Shown piece after piece: positions 9,946 to 20,732 of a stretch of 64,000 bases of DNA (positions are counted from its first letter, which is position 1; every line of letters starts with the position of its first letter). A program made the translations under genes and the position numbers. The notes below the pieces were generated by a model. The model made no database searches, had not been told where the DNA came from, and worked only from the letters and a program-made list of their open reading frames with translations. This DNA comes from Leptidea sinapis (taxonomy: Eukaryota > Arthropoda > Insecta > Lepidoptera > Pieridae): positions 7,192,001 through 7,256,000 of the forward strand of contig NC_066287.1 of NCBI RefSeq assembly GCF_905404315.1. Direction: 5' to 3'.

Positions 9946-11990
9946 TTAACTAGTAATTTGTCTCTCGACAAAGGCCTCCTCTAAAGATTTCCACCTTATT
10001 CGGTCTCTGGCTACTCTCATCCAGTCCTGCTATTCTTTTAAAATTGTCCTCCCACCTTCTAATCTGTCTACCTTTCCTTCGTTTCCCGTCTCTTGGATAC
10101 CATTCTGTAACGGTTTTTGTCCATTTCTCTTTCTCTTCCCTCAGAATGTGTCCAGTCCATTTCCACTTTTGCTTTTGACAGAGCTTGTGTGCGTTTTTGA
10201 ATTTTGTCTGACTCTTTATGTTTTCTAACGTAACTTTGTCTCGTCTCCGAACTCCAATTACGCTTCTTTCTCGTTTTGGCACACTTTTACTTTTTCCGAG
10301 AGATGGTCTGTTAGAGCCCAAGTTTGACATCCATATGTTAGACATGGGAGTATACACGTGTATATATATATAGACTTTTCTTTTTATTCCTATAGGTATT
10401 TCGGGGTTTTTCATGATTTCACTCAAAGACCAGTATCTTTTCCATGTATTACAAATGCGTCTGTTTATTTCTTGCTTCATGTTATTTCTAGGGGTTATTA
10501 ATTGTCCTAAAAAGATATATTCTGTGACATATTCTACTGTTTCATTGTAAACTACTATCGAACCAGTTGGGCCGGATGAGTTGGTCAAGATTTTCGTTTT
10601 GGACGCATTTATTTGCAAGCCGGCTTTAGCACTTTCATTTGCAAGTTGTTGCAACATTTGCACTAGGTAGTTTTCACTCTCCGAAAATAGAATGATGTCA
10701 TCTGCGAATCGTAAAGGGTTCAATTTTTCGCCGTTTATATTTAGGCCAAAATATTCCCACTCTAGGTTCCTGAAAATCATCTCTAGGACTGCTGTGAACA
10801 GCTTAGGAGAAATAGGATCGCCTTGACGGACACCCCTCTCGATGCGGAACTCTTCTCCGGCTGTCTCCAGTTTGACCTGTGCAGTACTGTTCAGGTATAC
10901 ATTTTGGAGAAGACGAATGTACTTGTTGTTTACTCCTTGTTTTCGCAGTGCATCCCAAATGTAATCATGTTCCAGAGAATCAAATGCTTTATTAAAGTCG
11001 ATAAATCCTATGAAATATATTTTGTTGTACTCATTATATTTTTGTAAAACCTGTCTTAATACGTGTATATGATCTGCAGTTGAAAAAATACTCCGGAAGC
11101 CTGCTTGTTCTTTAGGTTGATTTTCTTCTAAAATGGGTGAGATACGATTTAATAATAGTTTCGAGAAAATTTTGTAAATATTGGACATAAGGCTTATAGG
11201 ACGGTAGTTCCCAATATCTTCTTTGTCTCCTTTTTTGTGCAACAAAATTATTGTAGATTTCGTCCAATCGGCCGGTATCATTTCAGTTTCCATTATATTG
11301 TTAAAAATATCTGTCAGGTGTGGTGTAATAACTGGTGATATGGTTTTAAGGAGCTCATTAGTTATTTGATCTGGCCCTGGAGCTTTTTCTAATTTCTGGC
11401 TTTTATTAGCATTTGTTACTTCTTTCTGAAGAATGCTAGGCACTGGTTCTGTGATTGTAAAGTCTTCGAAGCAACGATCACGTTTTGCATTTTGGTTGCT
11501 GCTATAAAGTTTCCGGTAGTAATCCGTAGCAATTCTCAGGATATCTGGTCTCTTGCTAGTAAGATTTCCGTTCATTTTTTTTAAACTTGACATCCAATCC
11601 TTTTTATTGTTCAGTTCTTTGAAAGCCTTCTTTACTCCACCATTATTTTCAATATATTTTGTTAAGGTTGTTTCTCTTCTCACCTTTCTATCTTTTCGTA
11701 TCCTCTCATTAATCTTTTTGCTCAACTCAGTTATTTTTTTCTTATTGTCTTTCTTGTTTACTAATAAGGTTTTCCTTTCATCCAACAATTCTTTTGTTTT
11801 ATCCGAAATTACTGTCTTCTTTTCTTTATTTGTTTTAAAAGTTAAAGTTTTAATTAATTTTACCAAATGATCATATTTATCTTCTGTATTAATGCCTTGA
11901 GCTAATAGATTATTTAAATTTTTAAGAAGGTTATTGGCGTTACCCGTGCAATTTAAGCTTGTTGCTTCTTTCTGGTATCTTCTTTTTATT
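9946..11990 (-). pseudogene. Reverse transcriptase of RTE-type LINE
   Basis: Encodes the RT that would copy the element's RNA at the nicked target. Motifs, with residue numbers from the ATG at 11866: APGPD (~162), GNYRPISL (219), motif A FIDFNKAFD (288), motif B RGVRQGDPISP (344), catalytic FADD (387-390) and GLQINASKTKI after it. The frame is open upstream of that ATG to about 11990, so the Met is not the true start; EN and RT were one polyprotein. At 10331-10350 the conserved LPCLTYGCQTW block lies in another frame, entered through the TA run at 10351-10371 and left near 10262-10282. The C-terminus (WMRVARDRIRW...SLEEAFVE) is also out of frame, shifted near 10020, with its natural stop at 9946. 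Confidence 0.85.
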
Positions 11991-12056
11991 TATAAGAAAG
12001 AAATTTTAAAGACAGAAAGACTTTCTTATATATAAGAAAGAAAAGAAGATAATGCA
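11991..12056. repeat. Palindromic duplication breaking the RTE frame
   Basis: TATAAGAAAG occurs at 11991 and 12031, and CTTTCTTATATATAAGAAAG at 12021-12040 is a perfect 20-bp palindrome. The extra copy separates the endonuclease and RT frames. Confidence 0.7.
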
Positions 12057-12920
12057 AGATATAGCACCTCTAACCATTCTGTGGTCTGTATTAAAGTTTA
12101 ATTTATTAATAACTGAGATATTTTTAAAAACTTTGACGTTATTTGTAATTATAAAATCAATCTCATTTCTGTAGCTTCCATCAGGAGAATGCCATGTCCA
12201 CTTTTTATTCTCCTTCTTTTTATAAAAACTATTTAAGATGCTTAATTTGTTTTGCATACAGAATGTAACGAGTCTTTCTCCATTTTTAGAGCGTTTACCC
12301 ATCCCGTGTTCTCCTACTGTATATTGCTCTCCTAAATGTCTCTGTCCAATTTTTCCATTAAAGTCTCCCATTAAAACAATATTCTTATGTGAAGTTTCTA
12401 AGACATCTTGTAAATCTTTATAAAATATATCTATCTTTGCGACATCATCTTTTCTGCATGACTCGGTTGGTGAATAGGCCTGTATTATGGACCACATGCT
12501 ATATTTCTCATTTTGCAGTGGTAATTTTATATTTAAGATAGCAATTCGCTCCGTAACACCTTTTATTTCTTCTATGCCTCTTGCAAGTTTCATTTTAATT
12601 CCTGCAGTTTCTCCTTTATGATGTAGAATATAGTCACCATAATCTTGTATACTTTCACCAAATCTTCTAACTTTGCTTAAACCTATGATGTCCCATTTTA
12701 AATATTTTGTTGCTTCTTCTAATTCTATAAGTTTTTCTGGCGTTCTTAGGGATCTTACATTTAATGTTGCAATAAACAGGTTGTTTCTTGTTTTATTTTT
12801 TGTCTCTGTGAACTTATTTGTCTTTAGAGGGTCTTGGTCTTTTTCCCCCACGAGGACCAGTCGGCTTGGGGGAGGATTTTGTTTTTTTAATGTGCTTTCT
12901 GTTTGTGTGTCTATTTCCAT
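12006..12920 (-). pseudogene. AP-type endonuclease domain of RTE-type LINE
   Basis: The endonuclease/exonuclease/phosphatase domain nicks target DNA to prime reverse transcription. Visible motifs: ATLNVRSL (51), LMGDFNGKIG (183-192, with GDFN), NEIDFIITN (252) and NTDHRMV (277, with the catalytic Asp-His). The position expected to hold the catalytic Glu (family form LSEVR) reads LSKVR, a Lys at residue 83, consistent with loss of activity. The last ~17 residues are frameshift product. The ATG at 12920 lies 7 bases from the element's 5' end, so there is almost no 5' UTR. Confidence 0.85.
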
Positions 12921-12926
12921 TTTCCG

Positions 12927-12940
12927 AAATAATTGATATA
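12927..12940 (+). repeat. RTE target-site duplication, right
   Basis: AAATAATTGATATA, identical to 9846-9859, followed by host repeat S sequence. Confidence 0.85.
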
Positions 12941-13216
12941 ATGGGCACTAAAAGTATAAAAATAATTGCGTACTTTTATACAATATAATTAATTAATCTT
13001 ATTCTAGTTACGATTATTGTTATTTTTGGTATCGGTGTCCTTCCGCTGCGACCCGCTCTCACCTCCCCACGACTCAAGCATATCTCACCTATAACTATGT
13101 ATGTAGTAACAAACCTATCTTGGATGACACCGACTCTCTCAATTTGAGATGTTTTTCTCTCTAGCACGCTATGGTAGATACTTTGTTGACAGAGCGGCCG
13201 TGGCAGTCATTTAATT

Positions 13217-13947
13217 ATTTATCTACACCCATGCTATAAATCCTCTATTAAAGATTCTGAAACAGTTAGCTTATTGACAACATCAAAACACCCAATGTTC
13301 TAATAACCATTACATCATCCAAACGGGTGTTGTAATGTTGTACTGAATTTCATAACAACACTCCTATGTTTTTTTTCGATCCCTTCATGCGCAAAGAGTT
13401 TCAACAGACAGCCACATTCTTATTGCTCGATGCGTGGTATCTGTATGAATTTCAAAAAAAGAACATTTTCGTTTACGCGCGTTCCACACTACCAGATCGT
13501 CGCCCGCCGTAAAAAAAAATAGGTTATTCGAATCACCGCCATTTTTCTTCGATTTTTTTTTATTATTTTGTTTACAAACAATGAGCGTTTCATTTTAAAC
13601 GCTGCAAAAGAACATTATATTCGAGTGAATTTTAATTATTGCACTATACAAAATGTAAATTACTACTAAAATAAATAATTGTTTCATGAATACTTAGTTT
13701 ATTTGTATATAATCAGTAATGAATGATATTAGGTTACTACTAGGACTGGTGTTTTAATGTAAGCAGTTAGCTAACTGTTCCAGAATCTTTAGAGGATTCA
13801 TATTCTGGGTGTAGATAAAGTCTTGTATGCAACTGTTGATAATTAGGTATTAAAACATTCATGTGATACTATTATCACATAAATCCACATTCGTGTGTTA
13901 ATACCCCTTATTACACAACAGTTGCATAAATAACTATTTATCAATGG
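13217..13947 (-). repeat. Family H MITE, long form (H1)
   Basis: Minus orientation. The outer parts (13217-13375 and 13735-13947) match the H copies at 23088 and 28276: GCAACTGTTGTG...CAACAGTTGC hairpin, GGGTGTAGATAAA blocks, and AACAGTTAGCTTA inverted pair. The middle, 13376-13735, is absent from all other copies. It may be ancestral interior or a later insertion. Confidence 0.65.
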
Positions 13948-13982
13948 CAGATGTAACGCACCACACAATTTGTCGCCATCGC

Positions 13983-14000
13983 TCACCCATGCATGGGTGA
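13983..14000. repeat. 18-bp perfect palindrome
   Basis: TCACCCATGCATGGGTGA, in otherwise unassigned DNA next to family H. Confidence 0.7.
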
Positions 14001-14509
14001 TTTTCCGCTTTCATTCTACCCTGAACGATTATGAACTCGACTAACAACTAACAAGTACAAACACAAGCTAATTAACAAAATTCAATTATAAGTTTGTTGT
14101 CTAAAGAAAGGCAAACGAAACGAGACAAAGAATGTTAAGAAAGTTTCAGGGATTGCAAACATTTTTATTTGAAGACATTTTATACATTTTTAATTTCCGT
14201 TACCTACTCACCTACCTGACGAATATGATTCTCACTAGCACAAAGTTTGTATTTAAGTTACCGTTGGCTTATTTCGTATTCTGACAATATATTCATATAT
14301 AAAGAGGGATTTTTTTTTTCAATCTTCACTAATTGAGAACTATAGGTACATGATAAAAATAATTAATGTTGAGCTTATAAAAAATAATTAATCTATATGG
14401 GCTTATGCCAATGAAACCCTTTCATACGATCATTACAATAGGAACAAGACACGGTTAACTCAATACAAATATGTGACTACCACTCCTTGTATTACCATCC
14501 TGATTTTTA
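14001..14509. other. Unassigned
   Basis: Includes CAAGCTAATTAACAAAATTC near 14065, resembling 26985-27020, hinting at a small dispersed repeat I cannot delimit. Confidence 0.25.
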
Positions 14510-14825
14510 CTATTTTATACTTTTCAGACTTTCCCCTATACTTATAGTATAAGACGGTATTACTTGGCAAATTTTATAGATCTAGAAGCCAACGGAGAAT
14601 ACTCTATACACCTTGATTCCCTTGAGAGTGTCGAAATTACGTTTCTTGCGGCATAAACGGTCGTTTCTTTTTTAGGTTACTTTAGTAGTTTGAATTATTC
14701 ACAACTTCAAGAGACTGTAGAATTGAGTATATCGTTCTTATTTCTTGTCAGACAGACGGATGGACATATAAAATAATCCTAGGGTACCACTTTTTTCCTT
14801 CCGAATTAAGTATGTACATTTAGAT
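14510..14825 (+). repeat. Family K repeat (K1)
   Basis: Shares TTTCCCCTATA, TGCGGCATAAACGG, GAGTATATCGTT and the CAGACAGACGGATGGAC block with 20395-20640. General layout resembles family R. Non-coding. Confidence 0.5.
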
Positions 14826-15049
14826 ATGAATTTTTATACGTTTTTTCTGCCCGCTAATGTAAGTTAAAAAAGGATTAACAGATGTAATTAATCTATGATT
14901 ATTTATTTTTATTTTACAAGTTTGTCTGTTAAATCAAGTTAATTTAAATATTTATTTTCAATTTATAATACTCTATTCGATGATAGTAATTGATTCATAT
15001 GTTTAAATCGATACTAGAAGTTGTTCGATTCGAAATGCCGTTATGTTTG

Positions 15050-15203
15050 TAGTCCACGACATGAGTACCTTCAAAAACAGCGCGTAAACCTTCATTAAAG
15101 GCCGGCAACGCTCCTGTGATTCCTCTGGTGTTGCAAGAGAATGTGGGCGGCTGTGATCACTTAACACCAGGTGACCCGTACGCTCGTTTGTCCTTCTTTT
15201 GCA
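15050..15203 (+). mobile_element. LINE family B, 3' fragment
   Basis: Last ~150 bp of the family (ACGACATGAGTACCTTC to GTACGCTCGTTTGTCCT). The A-tail is eroded. Confidence 0.6.
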
Positions 15204-15455
15204 TAATCAAAAGTCTATGGAGAACGAAAGGTATATAGTCGATTCTTTTAAAATAGTACGGGCATTCTGATCGAACGTCTTTTCGGAGACAGACGTAGAA
15301 TATTATGCTGTGCAATTGTTAGTAATTGTGTAAGAATAAGCAAAAATACTTAAAATAATATAATTCTTGTAACGAAGCAAGCATTTTTATTATACACCAG
15401 AATCTTGATTGTGAGAATTCGTCACACATACAACTTATCTCATCAATACTTCAAC

Positions 15456-15538
15456 GGGGTTTTCACTGTCCGAGTACACTCACTAGGTAACTCGTACGAG
15501 TGCACTCGGGCCGACTATAGTCGGACAGTGAATACCCT
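15456..15538. repeat. 83-bp foldback micro-element
   Basis: 18-bp terminal inverted repeats (GGGGTTTTCACTGTCCGA at 15456; TCGGACAGTGAATACCCT at 15521) match at 16 of 18 positions. The interior holds smaller palindromes, CTCGTACGAG (15491) and CCGACTATAGTCGG (15511). Confidence 0.7.
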
Positions 15539-15705
15539 GCTTAAGGCACTTTCTTAGAAGGAGTAGTGTAAATGCAATTTATTTCACTCTGTAATAGTCT
15601 CTACAGTACAGCTTTCTCGCATGTGCCATTGTATCAGAGTCTCTGTTTAATTTACAGAATTTTTTACTTTACTGGACAGTATTATATGATGCCTACTAAA
15701 ATGCA

Positions 15706-15858
15706 AACAATTTGTTATTTCTTTAAAGTGATAACCCTCACTTCTGGGATTAATACACAAATAAAATTTGAAAACAAAATTTTATGAACGATGTGGCCTC
15801 GAACCCACGACTTCTCGCGATCCGTGCGAGTGCTCTTCCAACTGAGCTAACCGTTATG
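15706..15858 (-). repeat. Family C repeat, 3' part (C2)
   Basis: Minus orientation: tRNA-like A box (complement of GAGTGCTCTTCCAACTGAGC) and B box (complement of GGCCTCGAACCC), then the AGTGAGGGTTATCACTTTAA block. 5' half missing. The B box is degenerate, so it is unlikely to be transcribed. Confidence 0.55.
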
Positions 15859-16844
15859 ACGTATCGAGGAAATGAATATAGAACAAAAAAATATGATTTT
15901 TTACGTCGTGTGCACATTTTAAGCACATATCTTCGATTCCAATCTAAAGATGCCTTTTAAAAATTTTCACTTCAATAAACAAAATCAGATAATAAACTTA
16001 ATAAAAGATTTTAATGATAAATAAATACTGAATCAATAACATAAATTTTGACCAAAATAACAATGTATCAATTTCACTACAATCTTTAGTTAAATTGTTA
16101 TAAAAAAATACGTTTTGGACTGTAGCACTGTTATACGAATGAAAGTAACACCAAACCCACATTAATACACCAAATTACTCAAATTTTATCATAGCACACG
16201 TATTTGCGTCTTAAATATTCTTCAGTTTTTAAAAGTGTCAAGATGCACACAAACGTCATTGTCGAGTGACGTACGCGTGCGCGCCAACTTAAAATCGACG
16301 TTCCTTTGAATGTCGGCCGAAGGCCTCCCCACTAAAGCTTAGGGAATCCTTCTTGGATTGTGTAAGTAAAAAAAAACGGCTGAAACAATTGTCTTTGGTT
16401 TACGACATCCCATGTAAATAGAGAACATAAAATATATAAAATAATGTTGAAATACCGAAAATAAAAAGCTACACGATATATCAGAGGCGAGCTGTCATGT
16501 GTATGATTGATGAAGTAGCTGCAACAATATGATAATATTAATGGCTTTTATGCCGGTGTTAAAATACTGTCCTGACTAATTGCATTACACTTTTCACTTC
16601 GATATATTTTAAAAGTAGACACATTATTAAACTAAATCGTCATTGTAGTCGAAGAGATATGATGCGAGCCTGTTATAGGCAAGCGCGATAAGGGAACTGA
16701 GAGTGTCATGATATATCTGTCCGTTTCTTACGACGTTTTTCGACACACATGCGAGGAAAAAACCGACTTGCTTTAGTGTTTGATACTACGTTTTTTAACA
16801 TACTGAATTGATCTGTTATGAATTTTTAAGAATGCTTTGTGCTT
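15859..16844. other. Unassigned, GC-rich island at 16255-16345
   Basis: The island contains several CG dinucleotides (GACGTACGCGTGCGCGCC), unusual for this window. No open frame crosses it. Confidence 0.25.
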
Positions 16845-17152
16845 ATTATTATTTATTTATACTATTAATCATTTACAGAAAGCATCTTAAAAGCTAACAT
16901 AGTCCCGCAAAACTGTTTGTACAGTTTGTCTGCAGGATCAAGTCTCTTGTTATATATATTAATGCTTATTAGAACATTGATTTTATACAAGTGTAATTAA
17001 CAAATATTGATAAAAATATAATAAAAAATCTAATTTTAATTTTAAGGCAATAAATATTTCTTAAGTTTAGTTTTAAATTTTCTTTTACTGGTTTCTAGTC
17101 GGATGTCCTCAGGCAAGCTGTTTAATAGATAAGGTAGGCGTTTTTTTAAAGT
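16845..17152 (-). mobile_element. LINE 3' end with RT C-terminus
   Basis: Minus bases 17152-17042 translate as RLPYLLNSLPEDIRLETS followed by a basic tail ending LKKYLLP and a stop, a typical LINE RT C-terminus. The 3' UTR includes CTGCAGACAAACTGTACAAA and runs into an ATAAATAATAATAA tail at 16845-16862. Different family from B, I and CR1. Confidence 0.6.
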
Positions 17153-17829
17153 TCTGTCTCTTAATGTAAATTAAATAAAAAATTAAAAAAGAGCACGTGT
17201 GTTTTACATCTCGAGATATGAGCCTTTTATCATTGCAGTATATTCCACGTTACGACTAAGTTTGACCAAATTAGTTTATAAATAAATCAGAGTACTTTAT
17301 ACATTAATTACGGTTTAAATAGTGTGGTAATGTTAAAAGTAATGTAATAAGATTTAAAAGTAAAGTTTATGGGCCAGTGAATCGGCTCTTACAACAAACT
17401 TCCCAGTAATGTATTTCCCATTCCCATCCAGCAATATGTAGGTAAAATTAAAAATATCGTTTAGAAAATTATCTGTAAAAAAGGGAAATACGCTATTTAA
17501 GAGTTAAAATATTAAATATTAGATTGTTTGGCTGACAAAAGCCTTGGGATCAAAGTTGCTCAACTTCAGATTGCGTAAAAAATATAAATGACTACAGAAA
17601 AAAAATATTTTTAAAATTGATTAACTAAGTTATTTCCTTAATTGAAGACTTGTAAAATAACAATTTATGTTGCCTACTTACAGAATAAACAAATAGATTT
17701 GAATTTGAATTTACGAAACGTGTTGAAAAATAGTTTATATTTTGAGCCTGATTTCCTATCGGTAACACTACCGGTTGTTGGCATGTTCTGCGTATGGAAC
17801 CAAGATCGTAGATATGGTCTATAAATCAA
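17153..17829. other. Unassigned AT-rich
   Basis: No repeat partner found. The largest frame is 60 codons at 17642 and shows no domain. Confidence 0.3.
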
Positions 17830-18010
17830 ACGGCATAAAATTTCTCTACAATTTCTTGCTTGTAAAGTATTTGGGTGCACGAAGGTGCAACCCAGTTTCA
17901 ACCTGGCTAAACGAGGAACTATTTATACACCTGATGCTGGATTCGAACCCGCATCTCTCGGAACACCCAGCGTACCAACTACTAAGCAAACACTCTTCCA
18001 AAACGCTATT
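17830..18010 (-). repeat. tRNA-derived SINE-like fragment
   Basis: On the minus strand, TTAGTAGTTGGTACGC resembles a tRNA A box and GGGTTCGAATCC is a perfect B box, 30-odd bases apart (17940-17998 on plus). Acceptor stem pairing is poor. It differs from families C and E. No second copy in the window. Confidence 0.4.
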
Positions 18011-18159
18011 TAAAAAACATAATCTGCTAAATCTGCCATGTGTGTACATTTTCGTGGCTTGCACGTCAACTGTTGAGGTGAATGCTAGAGCAACAAGACA
18101 ACCACATAGAATAAAAGAGAAGAACACTTTTTCTTAAAAATAGCCATAACATGTGTGTA

Positions 18160-18279
18160 AAATTATATAAAAAATTGCCCGAGGACTTGAAAATACTGTC
18201 AAATAAAATGTTTATATCAAGATTCTTTAAATGGCTGCTTGAAAATAATTTTTATAGTATCAATGAATATTTAAATTAG
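18160..18279 (+). pseudogene. LINE RT C-terminal fragment
   Basis: Forty codons open from an in-frame boundary to TAG at 18277: KLYKKLPEDLKILSN, then FFKWLLENNFYSINEYLN. The LPEDL and FYSINEYL blocks match the end of LINE ORF2 proteins. 5'-truncated, with no intact catalytic part. Confidence 0.6.
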
Positions 18280-19104
18280 TGTTAAATTTTTGCATGCTTT
18301 TTATTAAAAGCTTATATTTAAGCTGGATAGAGAATGCATTGTAATATTTAAGATCTGGACAGACCTATCTTCTTATTTAATATAAAATTTTAATTTTATG
18401 AATTATGTACCTAACTAAATTAAGATTAAAACGCGGAATAGAAAAAGGTGAGAGCTATAATTGAATTTTTACATTTTTCATACGTGCAACAGTCTGCCTT
18501 TGTGCATCAACGTTTACAGGAGGCTATAAAAAGTTATTATTTATACTTAAGCGCAACGATTATGCAATTATTGTATCTAATGTTTTTTTGAATTATTTTC
18601 TGTTTGTATTATAATTCTTATAAGCTATCTGTTTTGTTTTTGTTCAAGTGATTGTATATTTAAGTTATGTCGTTTTTGCGTTGTTTATGATCTCGCAATC
18701 GCAATGGGCTCTTGCGAAAACCAGCGCTATGTGCTGAGTGGTATCAAATTTCGCGTTACACTTAAAAGTTATTTTTCTTATATAATATTTTGTTAGAGGT
18801 TAGTATTGTGTGTGGTGCGAAAAAAGATCTGTCTGTCTTATTTAAATATGTAATTCATCGCGTTAAATATAGAATTAAGAATCAGTGCGATACTGATGAC
18901 AAGGTGACATTTGCTCGAGAAGCAGAGATATATAACACTCTATCAAAGTGCTAATCAAGTGTAGATCACATACTGATTAAGGATAGGTCTCCACTGCGCT
19001 ACAACTAGACACCGCAAAGTGCGGTAATATACGCCCAAGTGGGCGTACTCGAGCCTGTGTGTGTGTGTGAGTCCTGTTAAAATTTGCTAACAATTGGAAC
19101 TAAA
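18280..19104. other. Unassigned; possible leader of the THAP relic
   Basis: The last 250 bases are relatively GC-rich with a (GT)n run at 19059-19070 and directly precede the THAP-like ATG, so they may be its former 5' UTR or promoter. Confidence 0.25.
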
Positions 19105-19181
19105 ATGCCGGGTTGCGTAGTAAAAATTCATAAAAATAATACTACATGAAATAAGAAAGGCACAGGGATCACTTATCATTA
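19105..19181 (+). pseudogene. Decayed THAP-domain first exon
   Basis: The ATG opens MPGCVVK, as many insect THAP fingers do. The expected second Cys is lost (IHKNN where the family has a Cys-Lys-Asn-type run). A stop occurs at codon 15, after which the frame continues NKKGTGITYH, matching the GI(T/S)(Y/F)H block that ends the first exon in THAP genes. A strong splice donor (AGTAAGTATT, GT at 19182) follows at the right place. No second exon found downstream. Related to the relic at 146. Confidence 0.5.
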
Positions 19182-19725
19182 GTAAGTATTTTGTATTTTA
19201 TTAATATCAATGTAAAAAAAATCGAAGGGTATATAAATTGCAAAATTTGAAAAATGCCATTGACTGTTAAAATGCCACGCATACATCCAACTAATAGTAG
19301 CCATAATAAAAAAAGCTGTTGTTCTCGGATAGTGTGGTATCTAGTTTGAGCGCAGCGGAGACCAATACTTAATCTAAGTTCACATATTTTGGCTTCTGGT
19401 TTTGAATCCCCAAATTACTCTTAATTAACGGCCACCAAAGCTTAACATAAAAACGTAATGAATTGAAACAATATCAGATGGGCCGTTTTAAAGAAATTAT
19501 AATTATAAGCCTTTCGCACATAACTCATCCATAACATCGCACGCCACATATTTAACGAGAGGTTTTCTTAAAAAAACTTTTTGTGAAAACCAAAAGAACA
19601 AAAGGGATAAAAAAATAACCGACACGAGACGCTTAGCAGATGTGAAAAACAAAACAATTATGTGTACCTACATAATAATAAAATATGTCTGAAGGATACA
19701 CTATAACATAATAAATATAATAAAA
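19182..19725. other. Unassigned
   Basis: Would be intron if the THAP relic was once a gene. No repeat partner or frame seen. Confidence 0.25.
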
Positions 19726-20027
19726 GAATAATGCGGGACTCGAACCCACGACCTCTCAGGTTCGGTCCGAGCGCTCTTACCGTCTGAGCCAAGTGTTCGA
19801 GTGACGTTGTTCGTAAATTTTTGTATATCTGGTTAAACTCTCAGGTTGTGGTTCCATCTACTTTACAGTTGATAACCTGCTCAACCTATTTATTATATAT
19901 ATATGAATATGACCCGAGAGGTAGCAAGTTCGAGTCCCGCATCGTTCAATAATTTTGGTTACAAATTTAATTTGTATAATTATATCCAAGAAGTGAGGGA
20001 TCTCACTTTAAAAATAACAAATTGTTT
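19726..20027. repeat. Family C repeat, inverted arms (C3)
   Basis: Minus arm 19726-19890 (tRNA-like boxes, then the complement of GGTTGAGCAGGTTATCAACT), a TA-rich spacer, then plus arm 19913-20027 (B box TTCGAGTCCCGC, 3' block, AACAAATTGTT end). The two arms are partly redundant. Confidence 0.6.
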
Positions 20028-20394
20028 TGCATAACTAACATATAACATTAATTATTTAATTTACATTAACATTATTTAATTTATATTGACGTTTCGATTA
20101 AAATACAATTACATGCACTGAAATCCTTAAAAAAGTATTTTATTTAAAAAAAACATATAGAAGCGGAGGAAAACCGAGGTTTTATAGGGGTCACCCAATA
20201 GTATGTGTTGACCACCATCAGGCTGCCTGTAGCCCAATGGCCTATTGTAACAGCAGAAGAATCACAAGAGCATAATGGTGACTACGCAAAGTTGAGAAAC
20301 AAAGTAAGTTAAAATAAACCGGAATACTGTCATAAGGACCCACGCACCGAGGCTTCCTACAATATCTTTTACGATTTAATTACAAATGCATAGT
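20028..20394. other. Unassigned
   Basis: Bases 20195-20275 faintly resemble the family B 3' UTR (GGGTCACC..., AGAAGAATCACAAGAGC) but are too diverged to call. Confidence 0.25.
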
Positions 20395-20640
20395 TTTCAC
20401 ATTTTCCCCTATAATATATACATAGTTTTTTGCGGCATAAACAGCTGTTTTCACGTTAATTTTGAAGTTTGAAATTTTGATAAATCTTCATAAAAAGATT
20501 ATATAGCTGAATATATCGTTTTAATTTTAAATCGATATCTCCACGTTTCCAAGTTAAAGGGTCTTGACAGACAGATGGACGCACAACAAAGTTATCCTAT
20601 AGTAATTATCAATTTTTTCCAATTGAGGGAGGGAAACTTA
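20395..20640 (+). repeat. Family K repeat (K2)
   Basis: Second copy of the 14510 repeat (TTTTGCGGCATAAACAG, GAATATATCGTTTTA, TTGACAGACAGATGGACG). Confidence 0.5.
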
Positions 20641-20732
20641 AAAAAATTACATAAAAATGATATTATATAACGTCAAAAGTGTTATACCTGCAGGTGCATA
20701 GAAACATGTACGTAATGTAATTAGAACAATCA

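Larger units (their letters stand above)
9860..12926 (-). mobile_element. RTE-type LINE, near full length, inactive
   Basis: A 3,067-bp insertion bounded by a perfect 14-bp duplication. Reading on the minus strand, coding begins within a few bases of the 5' end (endonuclease, 12920 down), continues into reverse transcriptase, and ends near 9946. The short 3' tail is made of TTTA/TTTTA repeats (about 9863-9890), as usual in RTE-like elements, which lack a poly(A) tail. The single original frame is broken at 11991-12056, 10351-10371, 10262-10282 and near 10020, so it cannot move on its own. Family assignment rests on the EN-RT layout and protein motifs; RTE versus a close relative (BovB or similar) is not resolved. 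Confidence 0.85.
9805..13020 (+). repeat. Family S repeat split by the RTE element (S1)
   Basis: Outer pieces 9805-9859 (AACCGACTTCAAAAAC end) and 12927-13020 join across the RTE insertion. Together they match the reverse complement of 26521-26655, the right end of a fuller S copy. The joined piece is about 135 bp, and the remainder of S is missing here. Confidence 0.8.

Noticed and set aside
11553..11870. Hydrophobic 105-codon plus-strand frame
   Set aside because: Antisense of the Lys/Glu-rich part of the RTE protein, which reads as Phe/Leu on the other strand.
20195..20275. Ninth LINE B copy
   Set aside because: Similarity limited to a few short words; cannot be separated from chance.
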